From positions 62,001 through 126,000 of the forward strand of contig CAZYMI010000002.1 in the NCBI GenBank assembly GCA_964648505.1: a stretch of 64,000 nucleotides of DNA, read 5' to 3'. Of this stretch, positions 43,953 to 52,336 are shown piece by piece. The translations under genes and the position numbers were made by a program. Position 1 is the first letter of the stretch. The number at the start of each line of letters is the position of its first letter. This stretch comes from CAZYMI01 sp964648505. Lineage in GTDB: Bacteria > Pseudomonadota > Alphaproteobacteria > Micavibrionales > Micavibrionaceae. The notes below the pieces were generated by a model. That model was given only the letters and a program-made list of their open reading frames with translations. It ran no database searches and was not told where the DNA came from.

Positions 43953-46900
43953 TCAAGTCAAAAGCCGCACGTATCGCAACAAACCGTCTACTTACCACAT
44001 CGGCCCTTGTGGTTCTTGGAACGGCCTTAAGCCCGAATGCGGCATTTGCCCTTGATGATTTTGCAACCCCTACAGGCGGAAACGTGGTTGGTGGGTCAGC
44101 CACTATCAGCAACCCATCCTTAGGTCAGCTTAATATTCAGCAAGCTTCAGATCGGGCCGTGATTAACTGGAACTCTTTTGATATTGGAGCAAAAGCTACA
44201 ACTGAGTTTGCTCAACCCGGTTCAAATTCCTTGGCTGTAAATCGTGTTACAGGTGAAAAGTCAGACCCCACTCAAATTTTAGGCACGCTTAAGGCTAATG
44301 GCCGCGTTATGGTTCTTGATCGTAACGGTGTTATTTTCGGCAAATCATCTAAGGTTGATGTAGGTGGTATTGTTGCGTCTACGGGCGATGTTGACACCAA
44401 TGAAGTCCTGAGCGGCGCAGATAAAATTACAATTACAGGCGCGGATAAAGGCGCCGTTATCAATGAAGGTGATATTTCAATCCGTGAAGGCGGAATTGCC
44501 GGTTTTGTTGCTCCTACTGTTCGCAACGATGGTGTTATTGTTGCCAAAATGGGTAAAGTGACCTTGGCTGCTGGTCATCAGGCAACGGTGGATCTTTATG
44601 GCGATAATCTCCTTGAGCTTGCCCCAGGAAAAGAGGGCCAGAAGGCACTTGCTGAAAATTCAGGAACAATCGGGGCAGAAGGCGGACTTGTTGTTTTAAC
44701 TGCATCTCAAGCTAAGGATGTCGTTGATAGTGTTGTGAATATGTCGGGTGTGGTTGATGTATCATCAGCCACAGTCAAAGGTGGAAAAATTGTTCTTTCA
44801 GGTGGCAAGGTCACGGTTAAAGGCAAAGCAAACGCCAATGGTAAAAAAGCCGGATCTGTATCTGTGCGTGGAAAGAATATTGAACTTTCTCAAGGTTCAG
44901 CCATTACAGCCAATGGCGATGAAGCAGGCTTTATTCAGGTTCTGGGCGACGAGACGGTTTTTGTTTCCGGTACGCTTGAAGCGCTTGGGTCAACAGGCAC
45001 AGGTTATATCGATACATCTGCGCCATCAGTTGATTTTGGTGATGGTGCCAGCATTTTAACATCAGGTGAATGGTTGCTTGATCCTGTTAATATTACGATT
45101 GATGCTGCGCGCGAAACGCTGATTGAAAATCAGCTTCAGGTAGGTAACGCAACAGTATCAACACCGCTTTTGGGTTTCCAGGCAGGGGATATCAATGTTA
45201 ATCGCACGATTGACTGGAACACAGCTTTTACGCTCACGTTGACAGCGATCAACGATATTATTTTTAACAGTACATCAGGCGGAATTAACGCAACCGGAGC
45301 TGGAAATGTTGTTTTTAACGCAGGTGACGACCTTCGCGTTTTACAAGGAAACGGCATTAAAACAAACACAGGATCGTTTACAGCGAATGTAGATGATGAA
45401 TTTGAAGTGGCCACAGGACAGTTGATCAGAACACAAGGTGGCTTGATTCGAGTAATATCTGACTTTTTTGCCCTAAATGGCACTTTGAATGCGGGTCTGG
45501 GTGAAGTGTATCTCACTCAAGATAATGATGGCGGCCTATTCGGTTTCCTTGATGATGAAGACTTTATTAGTGTTGGCGATGCGGGCGCAGGTTTTGGTTC
45601 GGGCTATCACATTTCACAGGCGGAATTAAACAGAATAACCGCAGATACATTGACAATTGGTAATGCGGCCGTATCAGGTGACAATCAGGTTCGGGTTCGT
45701 AATGCCAATTTTTCAGGTTTTGTACAAACCAATTTAAATACACGGACACCCAATAGCGGAACGAATGAAAATGTGCTTTTTGATGGAGCAAACTTTGCGC
45801 AGAATTTAACTGTGCGCGCTGATGATGAAATTATTTTTGGTGCAAACTCAAGCCTGACAAGTACGGGCGATCTGGTTTTTAACACCGATACGAATACTGG
45901 TGGCGTTGGAAGCTTTTCGCTTCGCGGAAATGCCAAAATTGATTCAAACGGTAATGACATTACCGTCAATACATTGCGGGTTACGCTTGACTCGGGTGCT
46001 TTTATAGATGCCGAAGGCGGTAATATTGATCTGAATAATTCGGATATTTTCTTCTCTGCGGATTCAAACAGCCTTAAAACACAAGGGATCGGCACAATTG
46101 AACTCAACCAGTTTGAAGGTGGATCAATCCAGAACGCGGTAAATGCACTTGCAAATGCAGATTCAGGCTTTAATACAATTAATGTTGGCGCTGGTGAATT
46201 TCTTGAATCTGTTCTGGTTAACAAGGCCAATACAAAATTAAAAGGCGCGAATGCTGGCGTATCACCAATCACAGCTATGCGTGGTAACGAAACAGTCATT
46301 AAGCCAAATTCACCTGGCTTTCATGTAACGGCTGATAACGTCACGGTTGATGGTTTTACAGTTGCAAACGCTTCAGATGATGGTGTTTTTGTTGATGGCG
46401 GCGATAATGCTTCGATTTTGAATAACATCATCACCCAATCAGGGCGCTATGGTGTTCAGGTGGTGGCCGGTGCAGGGGCGCGTATTGTTGGGAACAGCAT
46501 TACACAGTCATCAGCAGATGGCGTTTTGATAAAGAATAATCTTTCCGGTACGCATGCTGAAAATATTAACAACAGCTTTGTTGTTGGAAATATTGTTGAT
46601 GGAACAGGCGCAAACGGCATCCATTCTTTGAACAGTAACTATGTTCGCGTTCAAGGCAATAACATCAGCAATTCTAAACTTGATGGCCTTCTTGTTGAAG
46701 GCGGTAAAGGGGCCAGAATTGGTGGTTTGCTTTTAAGTGAAGGCAACACCATTACTGGCACAGGTGATGATGGTATTGAAGTGAGAAATTCAGCAGGATC
46801 ACAAGCGCGTAATACAACCATCAGCAACACAGTTGGTAATGGTATTGAAGTGAATGGCAGCAATTCAGTTCAGCTGGTTTCAAATGTTATTTTTGCCACA

Positions 46901-49900
46901 GGCGCGAATGGGGTGAGCATTGTTGGCAGCACAGGAAATCGTGTTCGTTCCAATAGAATAGGTATGAATGCGGCAGGTGTTGCGCAAGGCGATAATAATA
47001 TTTTTGGTGACGGCGTTTATGTGGATAATGCAAATGGCGTTTTCATTCAGGGAAATAAAATCACCCAAACAGCACGTACAGGGGCTTGGGACGTTGGTAG
47101 TGGCATTCAGGTTGTGAACACAACAGGGGCTACAATCGGCGGTTCAAAAGTCTCTCAAGCTAACACGATAACATCTGCGGGCTGGGACGGCATTCGCGTT
47201 GCGAATTCATCGAAGATCACTGTTGAAAACAACAACATCATAGGCGATGCGACAGATAATGACGCGCGTGTTGGGATTTGGTTTGGTAATGTTTCTCAGG
47301 TAAATGCACTAAACAACAAAGTAACAAACGCAAATCTTGGCGGCGGTATTTATGCTGAAGGTGGAAGCGACATTACCTTCACAGGCAATAATATCGACAA
47401 CAGTGATGAATTTGGTTTGCTGATCAGAAATGCAGGCGGAACAAACACCATCAGCAATAATTTTGTTGATGGGACGGGCCTTGTTTTTAAAGGGTTCGGC
47501 ACAGACGGTATTGGCGCTTATAATGTTGCCGGTCTGACGGTTTCGGGTAACTTTATTGGCACAGATGGCGGCAATATTAATGGGAACGGGGTTACAGTTG
47601 AAAATTCTGCTTCAGCACAAGTAACCGGTAACAAGATTGATAATGTGACGGGTAACGGCATATTTATTGATCCAAGCAACGGCAGCACAGTTGCTGGTAA
47701 TGTGATTAAGAATGCGGGTGCGAATGGTATTTACTCGCTCAACAACACAGATATCACAATCAAATCGAACAATATCAGCAATTCCAAGCTTGATGGCATT
47801 TTGGTTGAAGGCGGCAGCGCCGCTACAGTTGGTGGCAGCAAAATGGGTGATGGGAATACCATTACCCAATCAGGGCGCCATGGTATTGATGTTTTGGAAT
47901 CAAATGGCGTGCAAATTCTAGGCAACAGTGTTTATGGCGCAGGTCAGAATGGTATCAACCTTCATAAGCTTTCGGACTTCACTGTTTCCGGTAATACAAT
48001 CGGTGCAGACAGCAAGTTGAAGCTTTCTATTTTAGGTGACGGTATTTTTGGTCGAAACCTGACAGACGGTTCTGTGACCTTAAACACAATCGATCTTGTC
48101 GGTGATGATGGGGTTGACCTTAGACGCGTTGATGCCTTGGAAGTCTCAGGTAATACCATTAGCAATAGTGGTGATGAAGGTATCTTTGTTGGTAATTTGG
48201 TTGGCAATCTTTACGTTCCTGAAGTTTCTCTTGAGGCTATCTCAGGCATTGATGCGGATCTTAAAATTTCCGGCAATGGCATTACAAATTCAGGCGGTAA
48301 CGGTATTCAGGTGCGTGGCTTTGATGGCATCATAGATATCAGCAACAATAAAATTGATCTGGCAGACCGTGATGGCATTAAAGTATCGCAGCGTCGCTGG
48401 TCAGAAGAATCGGGCGAAGGTTCTTCCTTGTATGTAACAGACAACGTAATCACCAATATTGGCGATGATGGCATTGATCTTTCGGGCGCGGGTTTCGCTT
48501 ATGTTGCACGTAACAGTGTCACCAACTCACAAGATGATGGTATTATAATATCAAACATCAATGGTTTTGGTTTTGCGCCTGTTGAGCCTGTTGAAGAAGA
48601 AACGCAGCCAGAACTTTCTGGCCTAGAAACTTCAGATCTAGAACCTTCAGACCCAGTACTGGCCCCTGAAGCGGTTGTTCCTGCACAGCCTTATGGTGTT
48701 ATTGTTGAAGGCAACACAGTGCAGTCTGCTGAAGGTGATGGCATTGAAGTTCGTTATTCAACAGCAACCTTGATCAACAACAATACGGTCACAAATGTAG
48801 ACGAAGATGGTATTGCAACCTACGGAATATCAGGTGTTTCTGAGCGTTTATCTTTTGAGAGCAAAGTTGGAAGTGATGTTGAAGATCAATTTGGCCCTCA
48901 AGGTGTGTACGCAGTTGTTGTAACAAATAACAATGTTGATCAGACAGGTGACGATGGTGTTGATGTTAATAACACAACAGGTCGTGTACGTGTTGCGGGT
49001 AACACTATTACAAATTCAGGCTTTTTCTCAGGTAAAGGGGAGAGTGTGTTTTATGCGGGCTACGCAGATGAAAATGGCGCAGACGGCATCACTGTTACAA
49101 ACACAAACTTACCTTTAGAAAGATACGCTGAAGATCAGCCTGTGTTTGACAGCAACGAACAGCCGCTTGACCTTGGAGTTGAAGAAGATGGTATTGCACC
49201 ACTTTATGCTGTTGAAATTGTTGATAACGTTGTCAACACAACCGGCGATGATGGTGTAGAAGTCCTTTATGCGCCGTCTGTTTTGGTTGCGCGTAATAAT
49301 ACATCTGAAAACGGCGTTGGCCGAATCATTAGCCCGATTGAAACAGGTTATGAAGGTGGCGATCGTTACGGTTATGGCGCTGATGGGGTCAGTATTCGGA
49401 ATATTGCTACAAACAACAAGAAATGGGAGTCTAAAGTACTCTTAGATGAAGAAACGCCTTACTATCAGGTTTATGTTGATGGCAATACCATTGATACAAC
49501 CGGTGATGATGGCGTAGAAGTTGTCACATCAGGCCGTACAAAAATTGTAAACAATACAATTTCGAACACAGGTTATGAAGGCGACTACACTGAAGGGACG
49601 AGTGTAGAAGGCTCTTATTATGGTGGCTACTACTATGGTTATTATTACTATGGTGAAGGCCAGTATTTTCCAGGCTACTATAATCCTGGCACTTATGTTC
49701 CTGGTTACGAACTAGAAGGTTATTACACTGGTGGTGAAGATCAGTATGGTGGTGATGGCATTCATGTTCGCGGCATTGAGGTTGAAGGTGAAAGCCTTGA
49801 TGGGTCTGATGTGTATGTTGCAGACAACATTATCAACGATGCTTTTGATGATGGAATCGAGGTCTTTAATGTTCTTGGTTCGGTTACCGTTGATAGTAAC

Positions 49901-51412
49901 GATATAACGACAACAGGCGATGATGGAATTGTTGTTGCCAGAGTGGCTGCACAAACAAAAATCAACGAAGATTCACAAGAACTTCCTTTGAATATATCGG
50001 TTACAGGAAATGTTATTGTTGATGCCGAGCAAGATGGTATTGAGGTTAATCGCTTTAATGGCAAAGCCTTGATTGATGACAATACAGTTGTGAATGCAGG
50101 TGATGATGCTGTTTTTGTCTGGCAACAAAATGTTGAACAAGAAGGTATGATCGAGAGACAAGAGGCTATCAGAATCAGTAACTACAAGTCTGAAGATATC
50201 TTTTTCCCAGACTTCTTGTTCACCGGATCATCACAAGTTGATATCACAAACAATACTATTTTAACCGCAGGTGATGATGGTGTTGATGTATCAGGCGTTA
50301 ACTTTGTAACGGCTTCCGGTAACGTCATTTCCGATACGCAAGATGATGGTATCAATATTACATCACTATTCTACAATCATTTCTTTTCAGATAGTGATGG
50401 CGATGAAGATATGCAGGTATCGTTACGCGGTCCGTTAAACGGCGTGATTACGGTTGCTGACATTTCTGGGAACGTGGTTTCTGCTGCTGGCGGAGACGGA
50501 ATTCAAACAACGGATATTTCAGACCTTACGGTTCAAGATAACATTATATCAGATTCTGGCGTACGCGGTTTTTATGTCAGCGGTGGTGAGAATGGCGATG
50601 TTGAAGTATCGGGAAATACATTCTTTAACAATCCTACAAGCGCAGAGTTTGAAAGTGGTTTGATTGATCTTACAGGTGACACAAACTTCTTTATCGGCGG
50701 TAACACAGCGTTACGTTTTAGCCCTGTTGAAGTTCTGTCCTTCTCAGAAGTTGAAGGGTTGGAAGCAACACCAACATTCTCTGATCTGAATCTTGTTAAT
50801 AACACGATTGGTACGTCGTTCTTTGCTGGCCAGTCACAGTTTTTTGTCGAGCTGAATAATGGTGCTTTCTTTAACCCAGGCGCGCCGACATTGTTAAACG
50901 GACTTGACGCGACATATCTAACTCCTTTTGGATTTGTTGTGCCAAGTGCGACAGCGGGCGTAATATCGCTCAACCAGTTTAACTTCCTTGAAAGCCGTTT
51001 CTTCCACTTTACGGATGATGCGACACTTGGTCTGTTCTTCTTTGGTTTTGTACCAGGAATTCAGCAAGAAGACCTTTATAACACCTTCAACCCGTTCGCT
51101 TCAGGTTCACCAAACGTTAATCTGACATTGCTTGGTTTGCCGAGTATTCCAGGCGCACGGGCAGCAGGTGGCGGAAATCTTGGCGCATTTTTAAATAACC
51201 TTGCGCCGGCAGCGGGTGACGAAGAGAATGGTAACGCAGGCCTATCCCCTGAACAGCTGAACGCCATTGAAACAGCAGCAGGTGAAGGATCGTCATCATC
51301 ATGCTGGTCTGATGCTTTGGGAGCTAGCAATCAAGGTCAGGTTTCAAGCTTGAACTTCTCGACAGATCCACAACAAGCTGTATCTGAGCAAGCAGCTTGT
51401 GGGCAGCAGTAG
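43949..51412 (+). CDS. TpsA family giant exoprotein (haemagglutinin-type adhesin)
   Basis: A 2,487-residue protein secreted through the divergent TpsB. I start at ATG 43949 behind AAGGAG; upstream TTG at 43778 is not needed. A signal peptide (cut after AAFA, residue 34) is followed by the TPS domain to ~residue 270 (NINQ-like LNIQQASDRAVINWNSFDI, then DRNGVIFGKSSKVDVGGIVAST). A filamentous beta-helix comes next, and from ~residue 730 to 2230 many NosD-type parallel beta-helix repeats. Their turns read N.I...GDDGI.V, with DDG recurring about a dozen times. Inserts include a Pro/Glu loop (~1545-1580) and a Tyr/Gly-rich block (1890-1935). The only cysteines are Cys2452 and Cys2484. Adhesion or biofilm function is inferred. 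Confidence 0.93.
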   Translation: MIKSKAARIATNRLLTTSALVVLGTALSPNAAFALDDFATPTGGNVVGGSATISNPSLGQLNIQQASDRAVINWNSFDIGAKATTEFAQPGSNSLAVNRVTGEKSDPTQILGTLKANGRVMVLDRNGVIFGKSSKVDVGGIVASTGDVDTNEVLSGADKITITGADKGAVINEGDISIREGGIAGFVAPTVRNDGVIVAKMGKVTLAAGHQATVDLYGDNLLELAPGKEGQKALAENSGTIGAEGGLVVLTASQAKDVVDSVVNMSGVVDVSSATVKGGKIVLSGGKVTVKGKANANGKKAGSVSVRGKNIELSQGSAITANGDEAGFIQVLGDETVFVSGTLEALGSTGTGYIDTSAPSVDFGDGASILTSGEWLLDPVNITIDAARETLIENQLQVGNATVSTPLLGFQAGDINVNRTIDWNTAFTLTLTAINDIIFNSTSGGINATGAGNVVFNAGDDLRVLQGNGIKTNTGSFTANVDDEFEVATGQLIRTQGGLIRVISDFFALNGTLNAGLGEVYLTQDNDGGLFGFLDDEDFISVGDAGAGFGSGYHISQAELNRITADTLTIGNAAVSGDNQVRVRNANFSGFVQTNLNTRTPNSGTNENVLFDGANFAQNLTVRADDEIIFGANSSLTSTGDLVFNTDTNTGGVGSFSLRGNAKIDSNGNDITVNTLRVTLDSGAFIDAEGGNIDLNNSDIFFSADSNSLKTQGIGTIELNQFEGGSIQNAVNALANADSGFNTINVGAGEFLESVLVNKANTKLKGANAGVSPITAMRGNETVIKPNSPGFHVTADNVTVDGFTVANASDDGVFVDGGDNASILNNIITQSGRYGVQVVAGAGARIVGNSITQSSADGVLIKNNLSGTHAENINNSFVVGNIVDGTGANGIHSLNSNYVRVQGNNISNSKLDGLLVEGGKGARIGGLLLSEGNTITGTGDDGIEVRNSAGSQARNTTISNTVGNGIEVNGSNSVQLVSNVIFATGANGVSIVGSTGNRVRSNRIGMNAAGVAQGDNNIFGDGVYVDNANGVFIQGNKITQTARTGAWDVGSGIQVVNTTGATIGGSKVSQANTITSAGWDGIRVANSSKITVENNNIIGDATDNDARVGIWFGNVSQVNALNNKVTNANLGGGIYAEGGSDITFTGNNIDNSDEFGLLIRNAGGTNTISNNFVDGTGLVFKGFGTDGIGAYNVAGLTVSGNFIGTDGGNINGNGVTVENSASAQVTGNKIDNVTGNGIFIDPSNGSTVAGNVIKNAGANGIYSLNNTDITIKSNNISNSKLDGILVEGGSAATVGGSKMGDGNTITQSGRHGIDVLESNGVQILGNSVYGAGQNGINLHKLSDFTVSGNTIGADSKLKLSILGDGIFGRNLTDGSVTLNTIDLVGDDGVDLRRVDALEVSGNTISNSGDEGIFVGNLVGNLYVPEVSLEAISGIDADLKISGNGITNSGGNGIQVRGFDGIIDISNNKIDLADRDGIKVSQRRWSEESGEGSSLYVTDNVITNIGDDGIDLSGAGFAYVARNSVTNSQDDGIIISNINGFGFAPVEPVEEETQPELSGLETSDLEPSDPVLAPEAVVPAQPYGVIVEGNTVQSAEGDGIEVRYSTATLINNNTVTNVDEDGIATYGISGVSERLSFESKVGSDVEDQFGPQGVYAVVVTNNNVDQTGDDGVDVNNTTGRVRVAGNTITNSGFFSGKGESVFYAGYADENGADGITVTNTNLPLERYAEDQPVFDSNEQPLDLGVEEDGIAPLYAVEIVDNVVNTTGDDGVEVLYAPSVLVARNNTSENGVGRIISPIETGYEGGDRYGYGADGVSIRNIATNNKKWESKVLLDEETPYYQVYVDGNTIDTTGDDGVEVVTSGRTKIVNNTISNTGYEGDYTEGTSVEGSYYGGYYYGYYYYGEGQYFPGYYNPGTYVPGYELEGYYTGGEDQYGGDGIHVRGIEVEGESLDGSDVYVADNIINDAFDDGIEVFNVLGSVTVDSNDITTTGDDGIVVARVAAQTKINEDSQELPLNISVTGNVIVDAEQDGIEVNRFNGKALIDDNTVVNAGDDAVFVWQQNVEQEGMIERQEAIRISNYKSEDIFFPDFLFTGSSQVDITNNTILTAGDDGVDVSGVNFVTASGNVISDTQDDGINITSLFYNHFFSDSDGDEDMQVSLRGPLNGVITVADISGNVVSAAGGDGIQTTDISDLTVQDNIISDSGVRGFYVSGGENGDVEVSGNTFFNNPTSAEFESGLIDLTGDTNFFIGGNTALRFSPVEVLSFSEVEGLEATPTFSDLNLVNNTIGTSFFAGQSQFFVELNNGAFFNPGAPTLLNGLDATYLTPFGFVVPSATAGVISLNQFNFLESRFFHFTDDATLGLFFFGFVPGIQQEDLYNTFNPFASGSPNVNLTLLGLPSIPGARAAGGGNLGAFLNNLAPAAGDEENGNAGLSPEQLNAIETAAGEGSSSSCWSDALGASNQGQVSSLNFSTDPQQAVSEQAACGQQ
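46601..46750 (+). repeat. Internal tpsA repeat unit, copy 1
   Basis: This stretch encodes GANGIHSLN, then NNISNSKLDGLLVEGG and GNTIT. The same order recurs about 1.1 kb downstream, so part of the beta-helix arose by internal duplication of a ~370-residue unit. Confidence 0.75.
47708..47860 (+). repeat. Internal tpsA repeat unit, copy 2
   Basis: This stretch encodes GANGIYSLN, then NNISNSKLDGILVEGG and GNTIT, matching the copy at 46601. Nucleotide differences fall mostly at third codon positions, which indicates selection to keep the protein pattern after duplication. Confidence 0.75.
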
Positions 51413-51453
51413 GCGTCTGTTTAGTAAATAAGAAATAAAATAAAATCCGTTTT

Positions 51454-51478
51454 AAAATCCCGCGTTTGCGGGGTTTTA
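51454..51478. terminator. Terminator shared by tpsA and thioesterase gene
   Basis: AAAAT-CCCGC, GTTT loop, GCGGG-GTTTT followed by ATTTT is an intrinsic terminator 42 bases past the tpsA stop. The A/T flanks make it work in both directions, and it overlaps the stop codon of the convergent gene at 51476. Confidence 0.85.
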
Positions 51479-52027
51479 TTTTGTCAGTGCACGTAAAGAA
51501 TCTTCAGCTTCTGCCCATTTTAAGATGTGGGTTGGGAATGGAGGCGATGGCATATCATACCCAACCGCGTGAAGTAGCTGCTGCGTGGGCACCATAGATC
51601 TTGAACGATTGCTGTAGAAACTACCCTTTACAAGCGCAATTGCTGCAACTGCATTGTGCTTATCGCCACCATGGATAATGAAACGCTGCTCTAGATAACA
51701 CCATTTATCATCCCAGCAAATAAGGCGTGTTTCCAGTCGGAAAGACTGAAAAGGATTTAACGGAAGACGATAGCGGATTTTCGCTGAACCCAAGATCGGG
51801 ACGCTTTTTTGCTGCATCATCAGGCGCATCAGGCCTGATCTGAGCACAAGATCAAAACGTCCCAGATCCATAATAGTCAGATAGCGGCCATTGTTCATAT
51901 GCAGGTTTGTATCAAGATCGTTGGGCAGGACCCGCAAAGTCAAAATACTTGGAGAAAGAATATCGTGAATTTTAGGCCTAAAGAAAGATCCAAACAGGAC
52001 TATTAGGCAACGTATCCAAAGGTTCAT
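51476..52027 (-). CDS. Acyl-CoA thioesterase-like (4HBT) protein
   Basis: A 183-residue hotdog-fold protein. The thioesterase pattern is RVLPNDLDTNLHMNNGRYLTIMDLGRFDL near residue 35, where the D.N.HMNNG.Y segment carries the catalytic Asp and the substrate-binding Asn/His. It resembles the THEM6-type group of acyl-CoA thioesterases. The first ~17 residues are hydrophobic (WIRCLIVLFGSFF) and may anchor it to the membrane. It lies six bases after the SCP2 gene and shares its strand with an acyl-CoA dehydrogenase, which supports a role in fatty-acyl-CoA turnover. Confidence 0.87.
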   Translation of the reverse strand: MNLWIRCLIVLFGSFFRPKIHDILSPSILTLRVLPNDLDTNLHMNNGRYLTIMDLGRFDLVLRSGLMRLMMQQKSVPILGSAKIRYRLPLNPFQSFRLETRLICWDDKWCYLEQRFIIHGGDKHNAVAAIALVKGSFYSNRSRSMVPTQQLLHAVGYDMPSPPFPTHILKWAEAEDSLRALTK

Positions 52028-52033
52028 CCGCTA

Positions 52034-52336
52034 TTAGCTTTCAAGAAAACCGTTGAGTTTTAGGGCAACCCCCATCGATCCACGAATTTTTAGTTGGCCC
52101 ATTAGGTAGGCGACATTTGGGTCTTTGTTTCCATCTAGAATTGCCTGAAAGGTTTCAAGTGTACAAGCGAGTGTAGTAACCGCTTCGGCATCATCGAAGC
52201 TGATAACAGGTGGAGACTGAGTAGCATCAACATGAATAATACCGTTATCACCAAAATCAAACTTAACTGTGGCGTTTAGCGATGATGCGTTTGCAAGCCG
52301 CGTTCTAATGGCGTCTGTAATTGTATCTAAAGACAT
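52034..52336 (-). CDS. SCP2 sterol-binding domain protein
   Basis: A stand-alone 100-residue SCP2 domain. FDFGDNGIIHVDATQSPPVISFDDAEAVTTLACTLETFQAILDGNKDPNVAYLMGQLKIRGSMGVALKL follows the family's beta-sheet-then-helix course, with the typical G.L.i.G....a..l ending. Such proteins bind lipids or acyl-CoA in a hydrophobic tunnel and are common next to beta-oxidation genes. Its ATG overlaps the stop of the acyl-CoA dehydrogenase, so the two are translated together. Confidence 0.92.
   Translation of the reverse strand: MSLDTITDAIRTRLANASSLNATVKFDFGDNGIIHVDATQSPPVISFDDAEAVTTLACTLETFQAILDGNKDPNVAYLMGQLKIRGSMGVALKLNGFLES

Noticed and set aside
45685..46299. Long open frame on the minus strand inside tpsA (204 codons)
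   Set aside because: It is antisense to the strongly patterned TpsA frame, has no family resemblance or ribosome-binding site, and follows from the biased codon use of the repeats.
45100..50700. Repeat-rich DNA considered as a CRISPR array or satellite
   Set aside because: Repeats are degenerate, codon-phased and encode beta-helix turns inside one long frame; there are no uniform repeats or spacers and no cas genes.
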